From an uncultured Eubacteriales bacterium (GTDB lineage: Bacteria; Bacillota; Clostridia; Oscillospirales; Ruminococcaceae): a DNA stretch of 5,307 nucleotides. Location of the stretch: NCBI GenBank assembly GCA_900318545.1, contig ONLC01000166.1:1-5307 (forward strand), given 5' to 3'. Numbering within the stretch: position 1 is the first letter of the stretch; every line of letters begins with the position of its first letter. Positions 1 through 5,305 of the stretch are shown here, in pieces. The notes under the pieces were generated by a model, which worked only from the letters and a program-made list of their open reading frames with translations, did no database searches and was not told the origin of the DNA. The translations under genes and the position numbers were made by a program.

Positions 1-414
1 CTTAAAAAAGTGACCCTGCCTGATAGTATCACAGCTATCCCCGATTACTGCTTCTGTGCCTGCGAATCACTTTCCGAGATCAATATGCCGAAGAATCTTG
101 AAACTTTGGGTGATTATGCTTTCTATGGCTGTACAGGATTAACTTCTATTAATCTTCCAAATTCGGTAACAGCTTTGGGAGATTATGCTTTCTATTGCTG
201 TACAGCTCTTAAAAAAGTGACATTGCCTGATAGTATCACAGCTATCCCCGAGAGCTGCTTCTGCGGCTGTGAATCTCTTTCAGATATCAATATGCCGAAG
301 AAGCTCCAGTCTATCGACCATGACGCATTTGCGTTCTGCAATTCGCTGACAAGTGTAACTCTTCCCGATACCGTTACTATGGCACATATCAGTGCTTTCA
401 ATCTCTGTGATAAT
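1..414 (+). repeat. Six tandem 69-bp leucine-rich-repeat units with a 207-bp higher-order period
   Basis: The coding sequence repeats every 69 bases (23 codons). A three-unit block is also duplicated: bases 1-44 and 208-251 agree at 42 of 44 positions, and both encode LKKVTLPDSITAIP. Neighbouring units also share near-identical DNA, for example GATTATGCTTTCTAT at 112 and 181. Identity at DNA level, not only protein level, suggests recent expansion by recombination or replication slippage. Confidence 0.9.
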
Positions 415-771
415 CTCACTAAGGTAGTATACCCGAGATCGGTAGTTGACTTCGGCGGCGAGGAGTTCGGAGCATTCCAGTCTGACGCCACCACCTACTA
501 TTGCTATAAGGACAGTGCTGCTCATAAATGCTTTGAAGAAAAAGGTGCACGCTACGCTTTCATTGACGAGTCAAGAAAGAAGGGCGACTACAACGGTGAC
601 GGAGTTATAGGTATAGATGATCTCTCAGTCATCAAAAAGAAGATGATAAACTTAATAAATCTCACAGGTGAGGACTTCAATGTAATGGACGTAAACAGCG
701 ACGGAGTCATCAACCTGAACGACCTGACCGCAATGAAGCGTCATATGCTGAATGTTAAAAAGCTTTGGTAA
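1..771 (+). CDS. BspA-type leucine-rich-repeat protein with C-terminal type I dockerin (5' end missing)
   Basis: The reading frame is open from base 1, so the true start lies upstream; 256 residues are visible. Residues 1-138 are six exact 23-residue repeats of the LRR_5/BspA type (L-x2-[VI]-x-[LM]-P-x7-[IL] with a [AC]F-x2-C turn), and a seventh, degenerate repeat begins at 139. Residues about 164-188 (YCYKDSAAHKC...YAFID) match the usual end motif of BspA repeats. Residues 195-250 are a dockerin with two intact calcium loops: D196, N198, D200, D207 and D230, N232, D234, N238, D241. In this family the dockerin binds a cohesin on a scaffoldin or the cell surface, so the protein is probably exported, although the signal peptide would lie outside the window. 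No enzyme domain is visible in this part. The likely role is binding or adhesion as a non-catalytic cellulosome-like component, which is an inference. The gene is separated from the next by a terminator and a promoter, so it is not part of the downstream operon. Confidence 0.93.
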   Translation, partial: LKKVTLPDSITAIPDYCFCACESLSEINMPKNLETLGDYAFYGCTGLTSINLPNSVTALGDYAFYCCTALKKVTLPDSITAIPESCFCGCESLSDINMPKKLQSIDHDAFAFCNSLTSVTLPDTVTMAHISAFNLCDNLTKVVYPRSVVDFGGEEFGAFQSDATTYYCYKDSAAHKCFEEKGARYAFIDESRKKGDYNGDGVIGIDDLSVIKKKMINLINLTGEDFNVMDVNSDGVINLNDLTAMKRHMLNVKKLW

Positions 772-779
772 ATAACCAG

Positions 780-806
780 AACGGCATCGGAAACGGTGCC
801 GTTTTT
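780..806 (+). terminator. Intrinsic terminator of the LRR-dockerin gene
   Basis: Bases 780-789 pair with 794-803 in a 10-bp stem with one U-G pair, closed by a GAAA tetraloop (790-793) and followed by a run of five T (802-806). It starts eight bases after the TAA stop, so it ends the LRR-dockerin transcript and isolates the operon downstream. Confidence 0.92.
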
Positions 807-860
807 CTGCCTTATATCAAAAAATGTTTTATTAATTTGCCAAAACTTGCATAACACATC

Positions 861-889
861 TTTACAATCGGGAGATTTTGTGATATAAT
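861..889 (+). promoter_or_regulatory. Sigma-A type promoter for the iorA operon
   Basis: The -35 box is TTTACA (861-866, one mismatch to TTGACA) and the -10 box is a perfect TATAAT (884-889). The spacer is 17 bases, and a TGA directly before the -10 box makes it an extended -10. The upstream stretch (about 810-858) is AT-rich. The predicted transcript start is near 896, giving a leader of about 63 bases before the iorA ATG. This is the only convincing promoter seen between the two terminators. Confidence 0.85.
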
Positions 890-911
890 TAATTCGTATG
901 TAAAAATGCGG

Positions 912-945
912 AGGGCAGAGCCTTTCGTATATTCTACTTGAAAGG
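912..945 (+). promoter_or_regulatory. Possible 5' leader hairpins overlapping the iorA ribosome binding site
   Basis: CCTTTC (921-926) is an exact complement of GAAAGG (940-945), and GTA (927-929) can pair with TAC (935-937) after a two-base bulge, giving about nine pairs. This stem would hide most of the iorA Shine-Dalgarno AAAGGA (941-946). A competing short stem, 912-916 with 920-924 (triloop AGA), uses some of the same bases, so the two folds exclude each other. The pairing is visible in the sequence; a regulatory role is a guess, and a purine-rich ribosome site pairing with a nearby pyrimidine run can arise by chance. Confidence 0.35.
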
Positions 946-946
946 A
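941..946 (+). promoter_or_regulatory. Ribosome binding site of iorA
   Basis: AAAGGA lies 12 bases before the ATG at 959, a rather long spacing. It supports 959 over the in-frame TTG at 938, which sits immediately upstream of this site and has no suitably spaced site of its own. A second purine motif, GGAGGG (910-915), is 22 bases from the TTG and serves no obvious start. Confidence 0.6.
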
Positions 947-958
947 AAGATCAGATTT

Positions 959-2686
959 ATGAAAAAGCTAATGCTTGGAAACGAAGCCTTCGCAAGAGGG
1001 CTTTATGAGGCGGGCTGTAAGATCGTCTCGTCTTATCCCGGCACACCCTCGACAGAGATCACCGAGGAGATCGCAAAGTACGATGAGGTTTACGCTGAGT
1101 GGGCACCAAACGAGAAGGTAGCTATGGAGGTAGCACTCGGTGCATCTATAGGCGGAGCAAGATCGTTCTGTGCTATGAAGCACGTTGGTCTGAACGTTGC
1201 GGCTGACCCTCTTTACACAGCAGGCTATACAGGCGTAACCGCAGGTATGGTGGTTGCAGTAGCAGACGATCCTGGTATGCATTCCTCTCAGAATGAGCAG
1301 GATTCACGTCATCATGCTATCGCATCGAAGTGCCTGATGATAGAGCCCTCCGATTCGGGCGAGTGCAAGGAGTTCGCAAAGGCAGCCTATGAGCTTTCAG
1401 AGAAGTTCGATTCACCCGTTATTGTAAGACTGTCAACCAGAGTTTCTCACTCTCAGTCGGCAGTTGAGCTTTGTGACAGGGAAGAGAAGGACTTGGTACC
1501 CTATGAGAAAAACGCAGCCAAGTATGTAATGATGCCGGGCAACGCTATCAAGCGTCACCCCGTAGTTGAGGACAAGCTTGCTGCCGCTGCCGAGTACGCA
1601 GAGACATCACCGCTTAACAAGCTCGAGATAAACGATACAGCTATCGGTGTTATCACCTCAGGTATTTCCTATCAGTACGCTAAAGAGGCGCTCGGCACAA
1701 AGGCATCTTACTTAAAGCTCGGCTGGGTAAACCCAATGCCTACACAGATAATCAAAGACTTTGCAGCTAAGTGTGATAAGGTCTATGTAATAGAGGAGCT
1801 TGACGGTATTATCGAGAACCACTGTAACAGCATTGGTGTAAAGGTTATCGGCAAGGAGCTCTTTGGCTATATCGGTGAGATCTCACAGACTATAGTTTCC
1901 GAGAAGATCTTAGGCGTAAAGCCCGAGTATGAGACCTTTGATGAGCCCGTACCCGTAAGACCTCCTGTAATGTGTGCAGGATGTCCTCACAGAGGTCTGT
2001 TCTACTGCCTGTCAAAGCTTGGCGTTACCGTGTCGGGAGATATCGGCTGCTATACACTTGGTGCAACACCTCCGCTTTGCGCTATGGATACTACTATTTG
2101 CATGGGCGCATCTATCAGCGGACTTCATGGCTTCAACAAGGCAAGGGGCGCCGAGTCTGAAAAGAAGAGCGTTGCCGTTATCGGTGACTCTACCTTTATG
2201 CACAGTGGTATGACAGGCCTTGTGAATGTTGCTTATAACGCATCAAATACTACAGTCATCATTCTTGATAACTCCATCACAGGTATGACTGGCCATCAGC
2301 AGAACCCCACCACAGGAAAGAACCTCAAGGGCGACCCTGCTTATGCAGTTGACCTCGAAGCACTTTGCCATGCGCTCGGTATCAACAGCGTAAGAGTGGT
2401 AGACCCCTACCACATGGCTGAGACCGAGGCTGTCATCAGGGAAGAGCTGGCCAAGGACGAGCCCAGCGTTATCATTTCAAGACGTCCCTGCGCTCTGCTT
2501 AAATACGTTAAGCATAAGCCCGCACTTAAAGTCGATACAGACAAGTGCGTAGGCTGCAAGCAGTGCTTAAAGGTCGGATGTCCTGCTATCTCAATGAAGG
2601 ACGGCAAGAGCGTTATCGACCATACCCAGTGCGTAGGCTGCGGCATCTGCACAGAGATGTGCAAGCTTAACGCTATCGTTGAGTAA
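959..2686 (+). CDS. iorA: Indolepyruvate:ferredoxin oxidoreductase, alpha subunit
   Basis: This is the thiamine-diphosphate and iron-sulfur subunit of a cytoplasmic enzyme that converts aryl-pyruvates plus CoA and oxidised ferredoxin to aryl-acetyl-CoA, CO2 and reduced ferredoxin, reversibly. The product is 575 residues, near the usual size for the family. The N-terminal pyrimidine-binding domain carries SYPGTPSTEI (25-34) and NEKVA (51-55), where E52 is the probable cofactor-activating glutamate. The core TPP domain has MCAGCPHRG (338-346), GDIGCYTLG (360-368) and GDSTFMHSG (409-417) followed by the LDN at 436-438, the usual GD...N diphosphate and magnesium motif. The C-terminus is a two-cluster ferredoxin domain, with C530, C533, C536, C541 and C558, C561, C564, C568. 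All expected motifs are present and the frame is intact. The start at 959 gives MKKLMLGNEA, the typical family N-terminus. It is the first gene of the operon, with iorB nearby. Substrate preference among indole-, phenyl- and hydroxyphenylpyruvate cannot be read from sequence. Confidence 0.95.
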   Translation: MKKLMLGNEAFARGLYEAGCKIVSSYPGTPSTEITEEIAKYDEVYAEWAPNEKVAMEVALGASIGGARSFCAMKHVGLNVAADPLYTAGYTGVTAGMVVAVADDPGMHSSQNEQDSRHHAIASKCLMIEPSDSGECKEFAKAAYELSEKFDSPVIVRLSTRVSHSQSAVELCDREEKDLVPYEKNAAKYVMMPGNAIKRHPVVEDKLAAAAEYAETSPLNKLEINDTAIGVITSGISYQYAKEALGTKASYLKLGWVNPMPTQIIKDFAAKCDKVYVIEELDGIIENHCNSIGVKVIGKELFGYIGEISQTIVSEKILGVKPEYETFDEPVPVRPPVMCAGCPHRGLFYCLSKLGVTVSGDIGCYTLGATPPLCAMDTTICMGASISGLHGFNKARGAESEKKSVAVIGDSTFMHSGMTGLVNVAYNASNTTVIILDNSITGMTGHQQNPTTGKNLKGDPAYAVDLEALCHALGINSVRVVDPYHMAETEAVIREELAKDEPSVIISRRPCALLKYVKHKPALKVDTDKCVGCKQCLKVGCPAISMKDGKSVIDHTQCVGCGICTEMCKLNAIVE

Positions 2687-2687
2687 A

Positions 2688-2849
2688 ATGTTCGGGGATA
2701 ACCTTATAGTAACTATCCTTGTCATCTGTCCGTTTCTAATTGTTGCGGCAGTAACGCTCCCTGTGATACTGTTCAGATATCTGAGAGGAGATTTCAGAGA
2801 TAAGGATAAAGACAAACAAACTAATGATAATTCTGAGGTGAATAAATAA
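2688..2849 (+). CDS. Small single-pass membrane protein of 53 residues, unknown function
   Basis: I do not recognise this protein. It has a short N-terminus (MFGDN), one long hydrophobic segment at about residues 6-29 containing C14-P15 and P25, and a basic boundary RYLRGDFR (30-37). A highly charged tail, DKDKDKQTNDNSEVNK, follows at 38-53. The positive-inside rule predicts the N-terminus outside and the tail in the cytoplasm. It lies between iorA and iorB: the ATG comes one base after the iorA TAA, and its own TAA is directly followed by the iorB ATG. No strong ribosome binding site precedes it (only GAG at 2681-2683), so translation probably depends on coupling to iorA. The iorB Shine-Dalgarno lies inside its last codons. 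There is no cleavable signal or lipobox that I can support. Alternatives are a chance open frame in a spacer, or a membrane tether for the oxidoreductase; the tight packing and clean topology favour a real gene. Confidence 0.72.
   Translation: MFGDNLIVTILVICPFLIVAAVTLPVILFRYLRGDFRDKDKDKQTNDNSEVNK
2835..2840 (+). promoter_or_regulatory. Ribosome binding site of iorB, inside the small membrane-protein gene
   Basis: GAGGTG ends nine bases before the iorB ATG at 2850. It encodes residues E50-V51 of the upstream small protein, so ribosomes finishing that gene clear and pass this site before restarting, an arrangement typical of translational coupling. Confidence 0.75.
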
Positions 2850-3431
2850 ATGGAAACAAGATCAATAATGATAGTGGGCGTCGGCGGACAGGGTTCGCTG
2901 CTTGCTTCACGTATAATCGGAAATGTTCTGCTCTCACAGAACTTTGATGTAAAGGTCTCAGAGGTACACGGCATGAGCCAGAGAGGCGGCTCGGTTGTTA
3001 CATACGTAAAGTACGGCGATGACGTGGCATCTCCCGTAGTTGAAAAGGGCGAGGCGGATATCATCATCAGCTTTGAACAGCTCGAAGCTGCAAGATATGT
3101 GCAGTACCTCAAAAAGGGCGGTCATATCGTGACCTCTACCCAGCAGATAGACCCGATGCCTGTAATCACAGGTGCTGCAAAGTACCCCGAGGACATTATC
3201 CCGAAGCTTAAAGCAAAGGGCGTAGACGTTATCGCAGTAGATGCCCTTACTCTCGCTGAGCAGGCAGGTACATCAAAGGCATCGAACGTTGTACTTATGG
3301 GCGTTGTATCCACTAAGATGCAGTTTGATGAAGACGTTTGGCAGAAGGCTCTCGAGCAGTGCGTACCGCCTAAGTTCTTAGATCTCAACAAAAAGGCATT
3401 TGCTCTCGGCAGAAAAGCAGCCGCTGAATGA
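2850..3431 (+). CDS. iorB: Indolepyruvate:ferredoxin oxidoreductase, beta subunit
   Basis: This is the smaller subunit of the IorAB enzyme, corresponding to the gamma (POR catalytic) domain of pyruvate:ferredoxin oxidoreductases; it completes the active site and helps bind substrate and CoA. The product is 193 residues, the usual length. The N-terminus contains the nucleotide-fold turn IVGVGGQGSLLASRIIG (8-24), followed by the diagnostic EVHGMSQRGGSV (38-49), typical of IorB. Further family-like segments are ADIIISFEQLEA (69-80) and SNVVLMGV (145-152). There are no cysteine clusters, as expected, since these reside in IorA. The ATG at 2850 has a good ribosome site and directly abuts the stop codon of the small membrane-protein gene. 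The following gene begins 74 bases later, after two hairpins. The frame is intact. Naming follows the IorA neighbour; on its own it could be called a generic 2-oxoacid:acceptor oxidoreductase gamma subunit. Confidence 0.94.
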   Translation: METRSIMIVGVGGQGSLLASRIIGNVLLSQNFDVKVSEVHGMSQRGGSVVTYVKYGDDVASPVVEKGEADIIISFEQLEAARYVQYLKKGGHIVTSTQQIDPMPVITGAAKYPEDIIPKLKAKGVDVIAVDALTLAEQAGTSKASNVVLMGVVSTKMQFDEDVWQKALEQCVPPKFLDLNKKAFALGRKAAAE

Positions 3432-3432
3432 G

Positions 3433-3476
3433 TATAGGGCAGCTCAGCCTTATATAGACGGTATGCCGTCAATTTT
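3433..3476 (+). other. Two tandem hairpins between iorB and paaK, possible partial terminator or mRNA processing element
   Basis: Bases 3433-3440 pair with 3447-3454 (eight pairs, one G-U, loop AGCTCA). Bases 3457-3461 pair with 3466-3470 (GACGG/CCGTC, loop TATG), followed by AATTTT (3471-3476). The second stem is short and its T run is only four, so full termination seems unlikely. Such a pair could reduce read-through, or stabilise the upstream iorAB message, and so set different levels for iorAB and paaK. The pairing is seen; the role is inferred. Confidence 0.5.
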
Positions 3477-3487
3477 CCCCATTACAC

Positions 3488-3494
3488 AAGGAGG
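3488..3494 (+). promoter_or_regulatory. Ribosome binding site that decides the paaK start
   Basis: AAGGAGG is a full match to the Shine-Dalgarno consensus and lies 11 bases before the ATG at 3506. The in-frame GTG at 3494 overlaps the site itself and so cannot be the start; the ATG at 3498 is out of frame. Confidence 0.85.
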
Positions 3495-3505
3495 TGTATG
3501 TTCCG

Positions 3506-4819
3506 ATGGCAAAGTATTGGAACGAAAAAGTTGAATGTATGTCCCGTGAGGACATGAAAAAGCTTCAGGATGAGAAGCTTGTCAAGCAGGTAAGACACGT
3601 CTGGGACAATGTGCCTTACTACAAAAAGCTTATGGAGGAAAAGGGCGTTACCCCCGATGACATCAAGTCAACAGATGATCTTCATAAGCTGCCGTTCCTT
3701 AAAAAAGACGATCTCCGTGAGTGCTACCCATACGGTCTGCTTGGCGCACCGCTTAAGGACTGCGTAAGGATACAGTCTACCAGCGGAACAACAGGCAAGA
3801 GAGTTGTAGCCTTCTATACACAAAATGATATAGACCTCTGGGAGGATTGCTGTGCCAGAGCTATCACAGCAGCAGGCGGAACGAGCGAAGACGTTGTTCA
3901 GGTAGCTTACGGCTACGGCCTGTTCACAGGCGGTGCAGGAATTCACGGCGGCTCTCATAAGGTTGGCTGTCTGACACTTCCTATGTCCTCGGGCAATACC
4001 GAAAGACAGATCCAGTTCATGAGAGATCTGAACGCTACTATCCTTTGCTGCACTCCCTCATATGCGGCATACATAGGCGAGACACTGAAGGAAATGGGTC
4101 TTACTCCGAATGATATAAATCTCAAGGCAGGCATTTTCGGAGCAGAGCCCTGGACAGAGGAGATGCGTCAGGAGATCGAGAAGAGCCTTGGCATAAAGGC
4201 TTATGATATTTTCGGTCTTACCGAGATAAGCGGCCCCGGAGTTTCATTTGAGTGCTCCGAGCAGAATGGTATGCACATAAATGAAGATCACTTCATTGCT
4301 GAGATAATCAACCCAGAGACAGGCGAAGTTCTCCCCGAGGGCTCAAAGGGCGAGCTTGTATTCACAAGCCTTGATAAGGAGGCATTCCCGCTGCTCAGAT
4401 ACAGAACAAGAGATATCTGCGTTCTTTCAAGAGCAAAGTGCTCCTGTGGAAGAACACTTGTCAGAATGACAAAGCCTATGGGCAGAAGCGACGATATGCT
4501 CATCATTAAGGGTGTAAATGTATTCCCGAGCCAGATCGAGACCGTTCTTCTCAAAGACTTCAATGCAACTCCTAACTACCAGATCGTAGTTGACAGAGTA
4601 GGCAATACAGATACGTTTGAGATCAAGGTAGAGCTTTCTGACGAGATGCATACAGATACCATCAAGTCTGTAGAGATGCTTGAAAAGAAGCTCAGTGCAG
4701 ATATCCACCAGATACTCGGCATAAGAGCAAAAATCACACTCTGCGAGCCTAAGTCTATCCCACGTTCAGAGGGTAAGGCAGTAAGAGTTATCGACAAGAG
4801 AAAAGTATATAACGCATAA
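3506..4819 (+). CDS. paaK: Phenylacetate-CoA ligase family protein (AMP-forming aryl-acetate CoA ligase)
   Basis: This cytoplasmic adenylate-forming enzyme activates an aryl-acetate with ATP to an acyl-adenylate and then forms aryl-acetyl-CoA, AMP and diphosphate. The product is 437 residues, typical of PaaK. The N-terminus MAKYWNEKVECMSREDM is family-like. The ATP-binding P-loop is STSGTTGKR (91-99); further adenylation motifs are GAEPW (212-216), YDIFGLTE (233-240) and RYRTRDI (298-304). The hinge and mobile C-terminal domain begin at GRSDDMLIIKGVNVFPSQIE (326-345), and the conserved lysine near the C-terminus is K424 in SEGKAVRV. A C-x-CGR motif (312-316) is normal for the family. Its position after iorAB suggests that it supplies aryl-acetyl-CoA for reductive carboxylation, or less likely works on the product of the oxidative direction. 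Phenylacetate, indoleacetate and hydroxyphenylacetate are all possible substrates. In the oxidative direction an ADP-forming synthetase would be the more usual energy-conserving partner, as in Pyrococcus. The frame is intact. Confidence 0.93.
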   Translation: MAKYWNEKVECMSREDMKKLQDEKLVKQVRHVWDNVPYYKKLMEEKGVTPDDIKSTDDLHKLPFLKKDDLRECYPYGLLGAPLKDCVRIQSTSGTTGKRVVAFYTQNDIDLWEDCCARAITAAGGTSEDVVQVAYGYGLFTGGAGIHGGSHKVGCLTLPMSSGNTERQIQFMRDLNATILCCTPSYAAYIGETLKEMGLTPNDINLKAGIFGAEPWTEEMRQEIEKSLGIKAYDIFGLTEISGPGVSFECSEQNGMHINEDHFIAEIINPETGEVLPEGSKGELVFTSLDKEAFPLLRYRTRDICVLSRAKCSCGRTLVRMTKPMGRSDDMLIIKGVNVFPSQIETVLLKDFNATPNYQIVVDRVGNTDTFEIKVELSDEMHTDTIKSVEMLEKKLSADIHQILGIRAKITLCEPKSIPRSEGKAVRVIDKRKVYNA

Positions 4820-4824
4820 GGAGG
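4818..4824 (+). promoter_or_regulatory. Ribosome binding site of the ACT-domain gene, overlapping the paaK stop
   Basis: AAGGAGG begins within the paaK stop codon (TAA, 4817-4819) and ends eight bases before the ATG at 4833. The overlap indicates co-transcription and probable translational coupling of the two genes. Confidence 0.85.
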
Positions 4825-4832
4825 GGAGTACT

Positions 4833-5267
4833 ATGACAGTAAAACAGCTTTCCGTTTTTGCAGAAAACAGACCCGGAAGACTTTCTGCAATAACTGGCTT
4901 CATAGCAGAGGCAGGAATAAACATCAGAGCTATCTCTGTAGCCGATACAAAGGACTTTGGTATAATGAGGATCATAGTTGATGATACCGAAAAAGCACTG
5001 AAGGTCCTCAGAGCTAACAACTGCTCGGTAACACAGACAAATGTGATCGCTGTTACCGCTGATGATACTCCCGGCGGAATGGCAAGTATAATGGAGACCC
5101 TATATAAGTATAATATAAGCGTTGAGTATATGTACTCGGCATTTATAAACCCCTCAAAGAATGTAGCGTGTCTGATCGTCAGAGTTGACAACAACGATGC
5201 AGCAGTACAGGCTCTCGGAGAGGCAGGCTTCAAGCTTGTTTCAGAACAGGAGCTCCTCGAGTTTTAA
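4833..5267 (+). CDS. Tandem ACT-domain protein, probable amino-acid sensor of the operon
   Basis: The product is 144 residues and consists almost wholly of two ACT domains with the usual beta-alpha-beta-beta-alpha-beta pattern. The first covers about 3-66 and has the ligand loop ENRPGRLSAITGFIAEAGIN (11-30). The second covers about 71-138 and has DDTPGGMASIMETL (77-90). The paired PG turns (14-15 and 80-81) are where ACT domains usually bind small ligands, mostly amino acids. There is no DNA-binding or catalytic domain, signal peptide or membrane segment, so it should act in the cytoplasm by binding a ligand and perhaps a partner protein. Stand-alone ACT pairs of this kind are known next to paaK and ior genes in anaerobes. 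From context, the ligand is probably an aromatic amino acid or aryl acid and the target PaaK or IorAB; both are inferences. It is the last gene of the operon, directly followed by a terminator. Confidence 0.88.
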   Translation: MTVKQLSVFAENRPGRLSAITGFIAEAGINIRAISVADTKDFGIMRIIVDDTEKALKVLRANNCSVTQTNVIAVTADDTPGGMASIMETLYKYNISVEYMYSAFINPSKNVACLIVRVDNNDAAVQALGEAGFKLVSEQELLEF

Positions 5268-5273
5268 GAATTT

Positions 5274-5305
5274 TCCCGTGTCGGAAACGGCACGGGATTT
5301 CTTTT
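5274..5305 (+). terminator. Intrinsic terminator of the ior-paaK-ACT operon
   Basis: Bases 5274-5283 pair with 5288-5297 in a 10-bp stem with one U-G pair, GAAA tetraloop (5284-5287), then TTTCTTTT. It begins seven bases after the last stop codon and marks the 3' end of the operon. Its apex is identical to that of the terminator at 780-806. Confidence 0.92.

Noticed and set aside
10..12. GTG as the start of the leucine-rich-repeat gene
   Set aside because: The frame is open to base 1, the codon lies in mid-repeat, and no ribosome binding site can be seen; the gene is simply cut by the window edge.
1..414. Regularly spaced repeats resembling a CRISPR array or transposon repeats
   Set aside because: The 69-base period is an exact 23-codon protein repeat in one open frame, which fully accounts for the pattern.
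938..958. TTG at 938 as the start of iorA, adding seven residues
   Set aside because: The ribosome site at 941-946 lies after this codon, and family members begin at the equivalent of MKKLMLGNEA, so the ATG at 959 fits better.
772..958. Riboswitch or T-box in the leader of the iorA operon
   Set aside because: The leader after the predicted transcript start is only about 63 bases and shows no T-box motif, specifier loop or known aptamer core; only the short hairpins noted are visible.
2591..3112. Minus-strand open frame of 173 codons opposite the iorA end, the small membrane gene and the iorB start
   Set aside because: Its translation is serine- and leucine-rich without family motifs, and it crosses three plus-strand genes that have starts, ribosome sites and conserved motifs.
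3494..3505. GTG at 3494 as the start of paaK
   Set aside because: It overlaps the AAGGAGG ribosome site, which points to the ATG at 3506.
4766..5233. Minus-strand open frame of 155 codons opposite the ACT-domain gene
   Set aside because: It lies antisense to strongly supported coding sequence, shows no recognisable domain, and is explained by the codon bias of the plus-strand genes.
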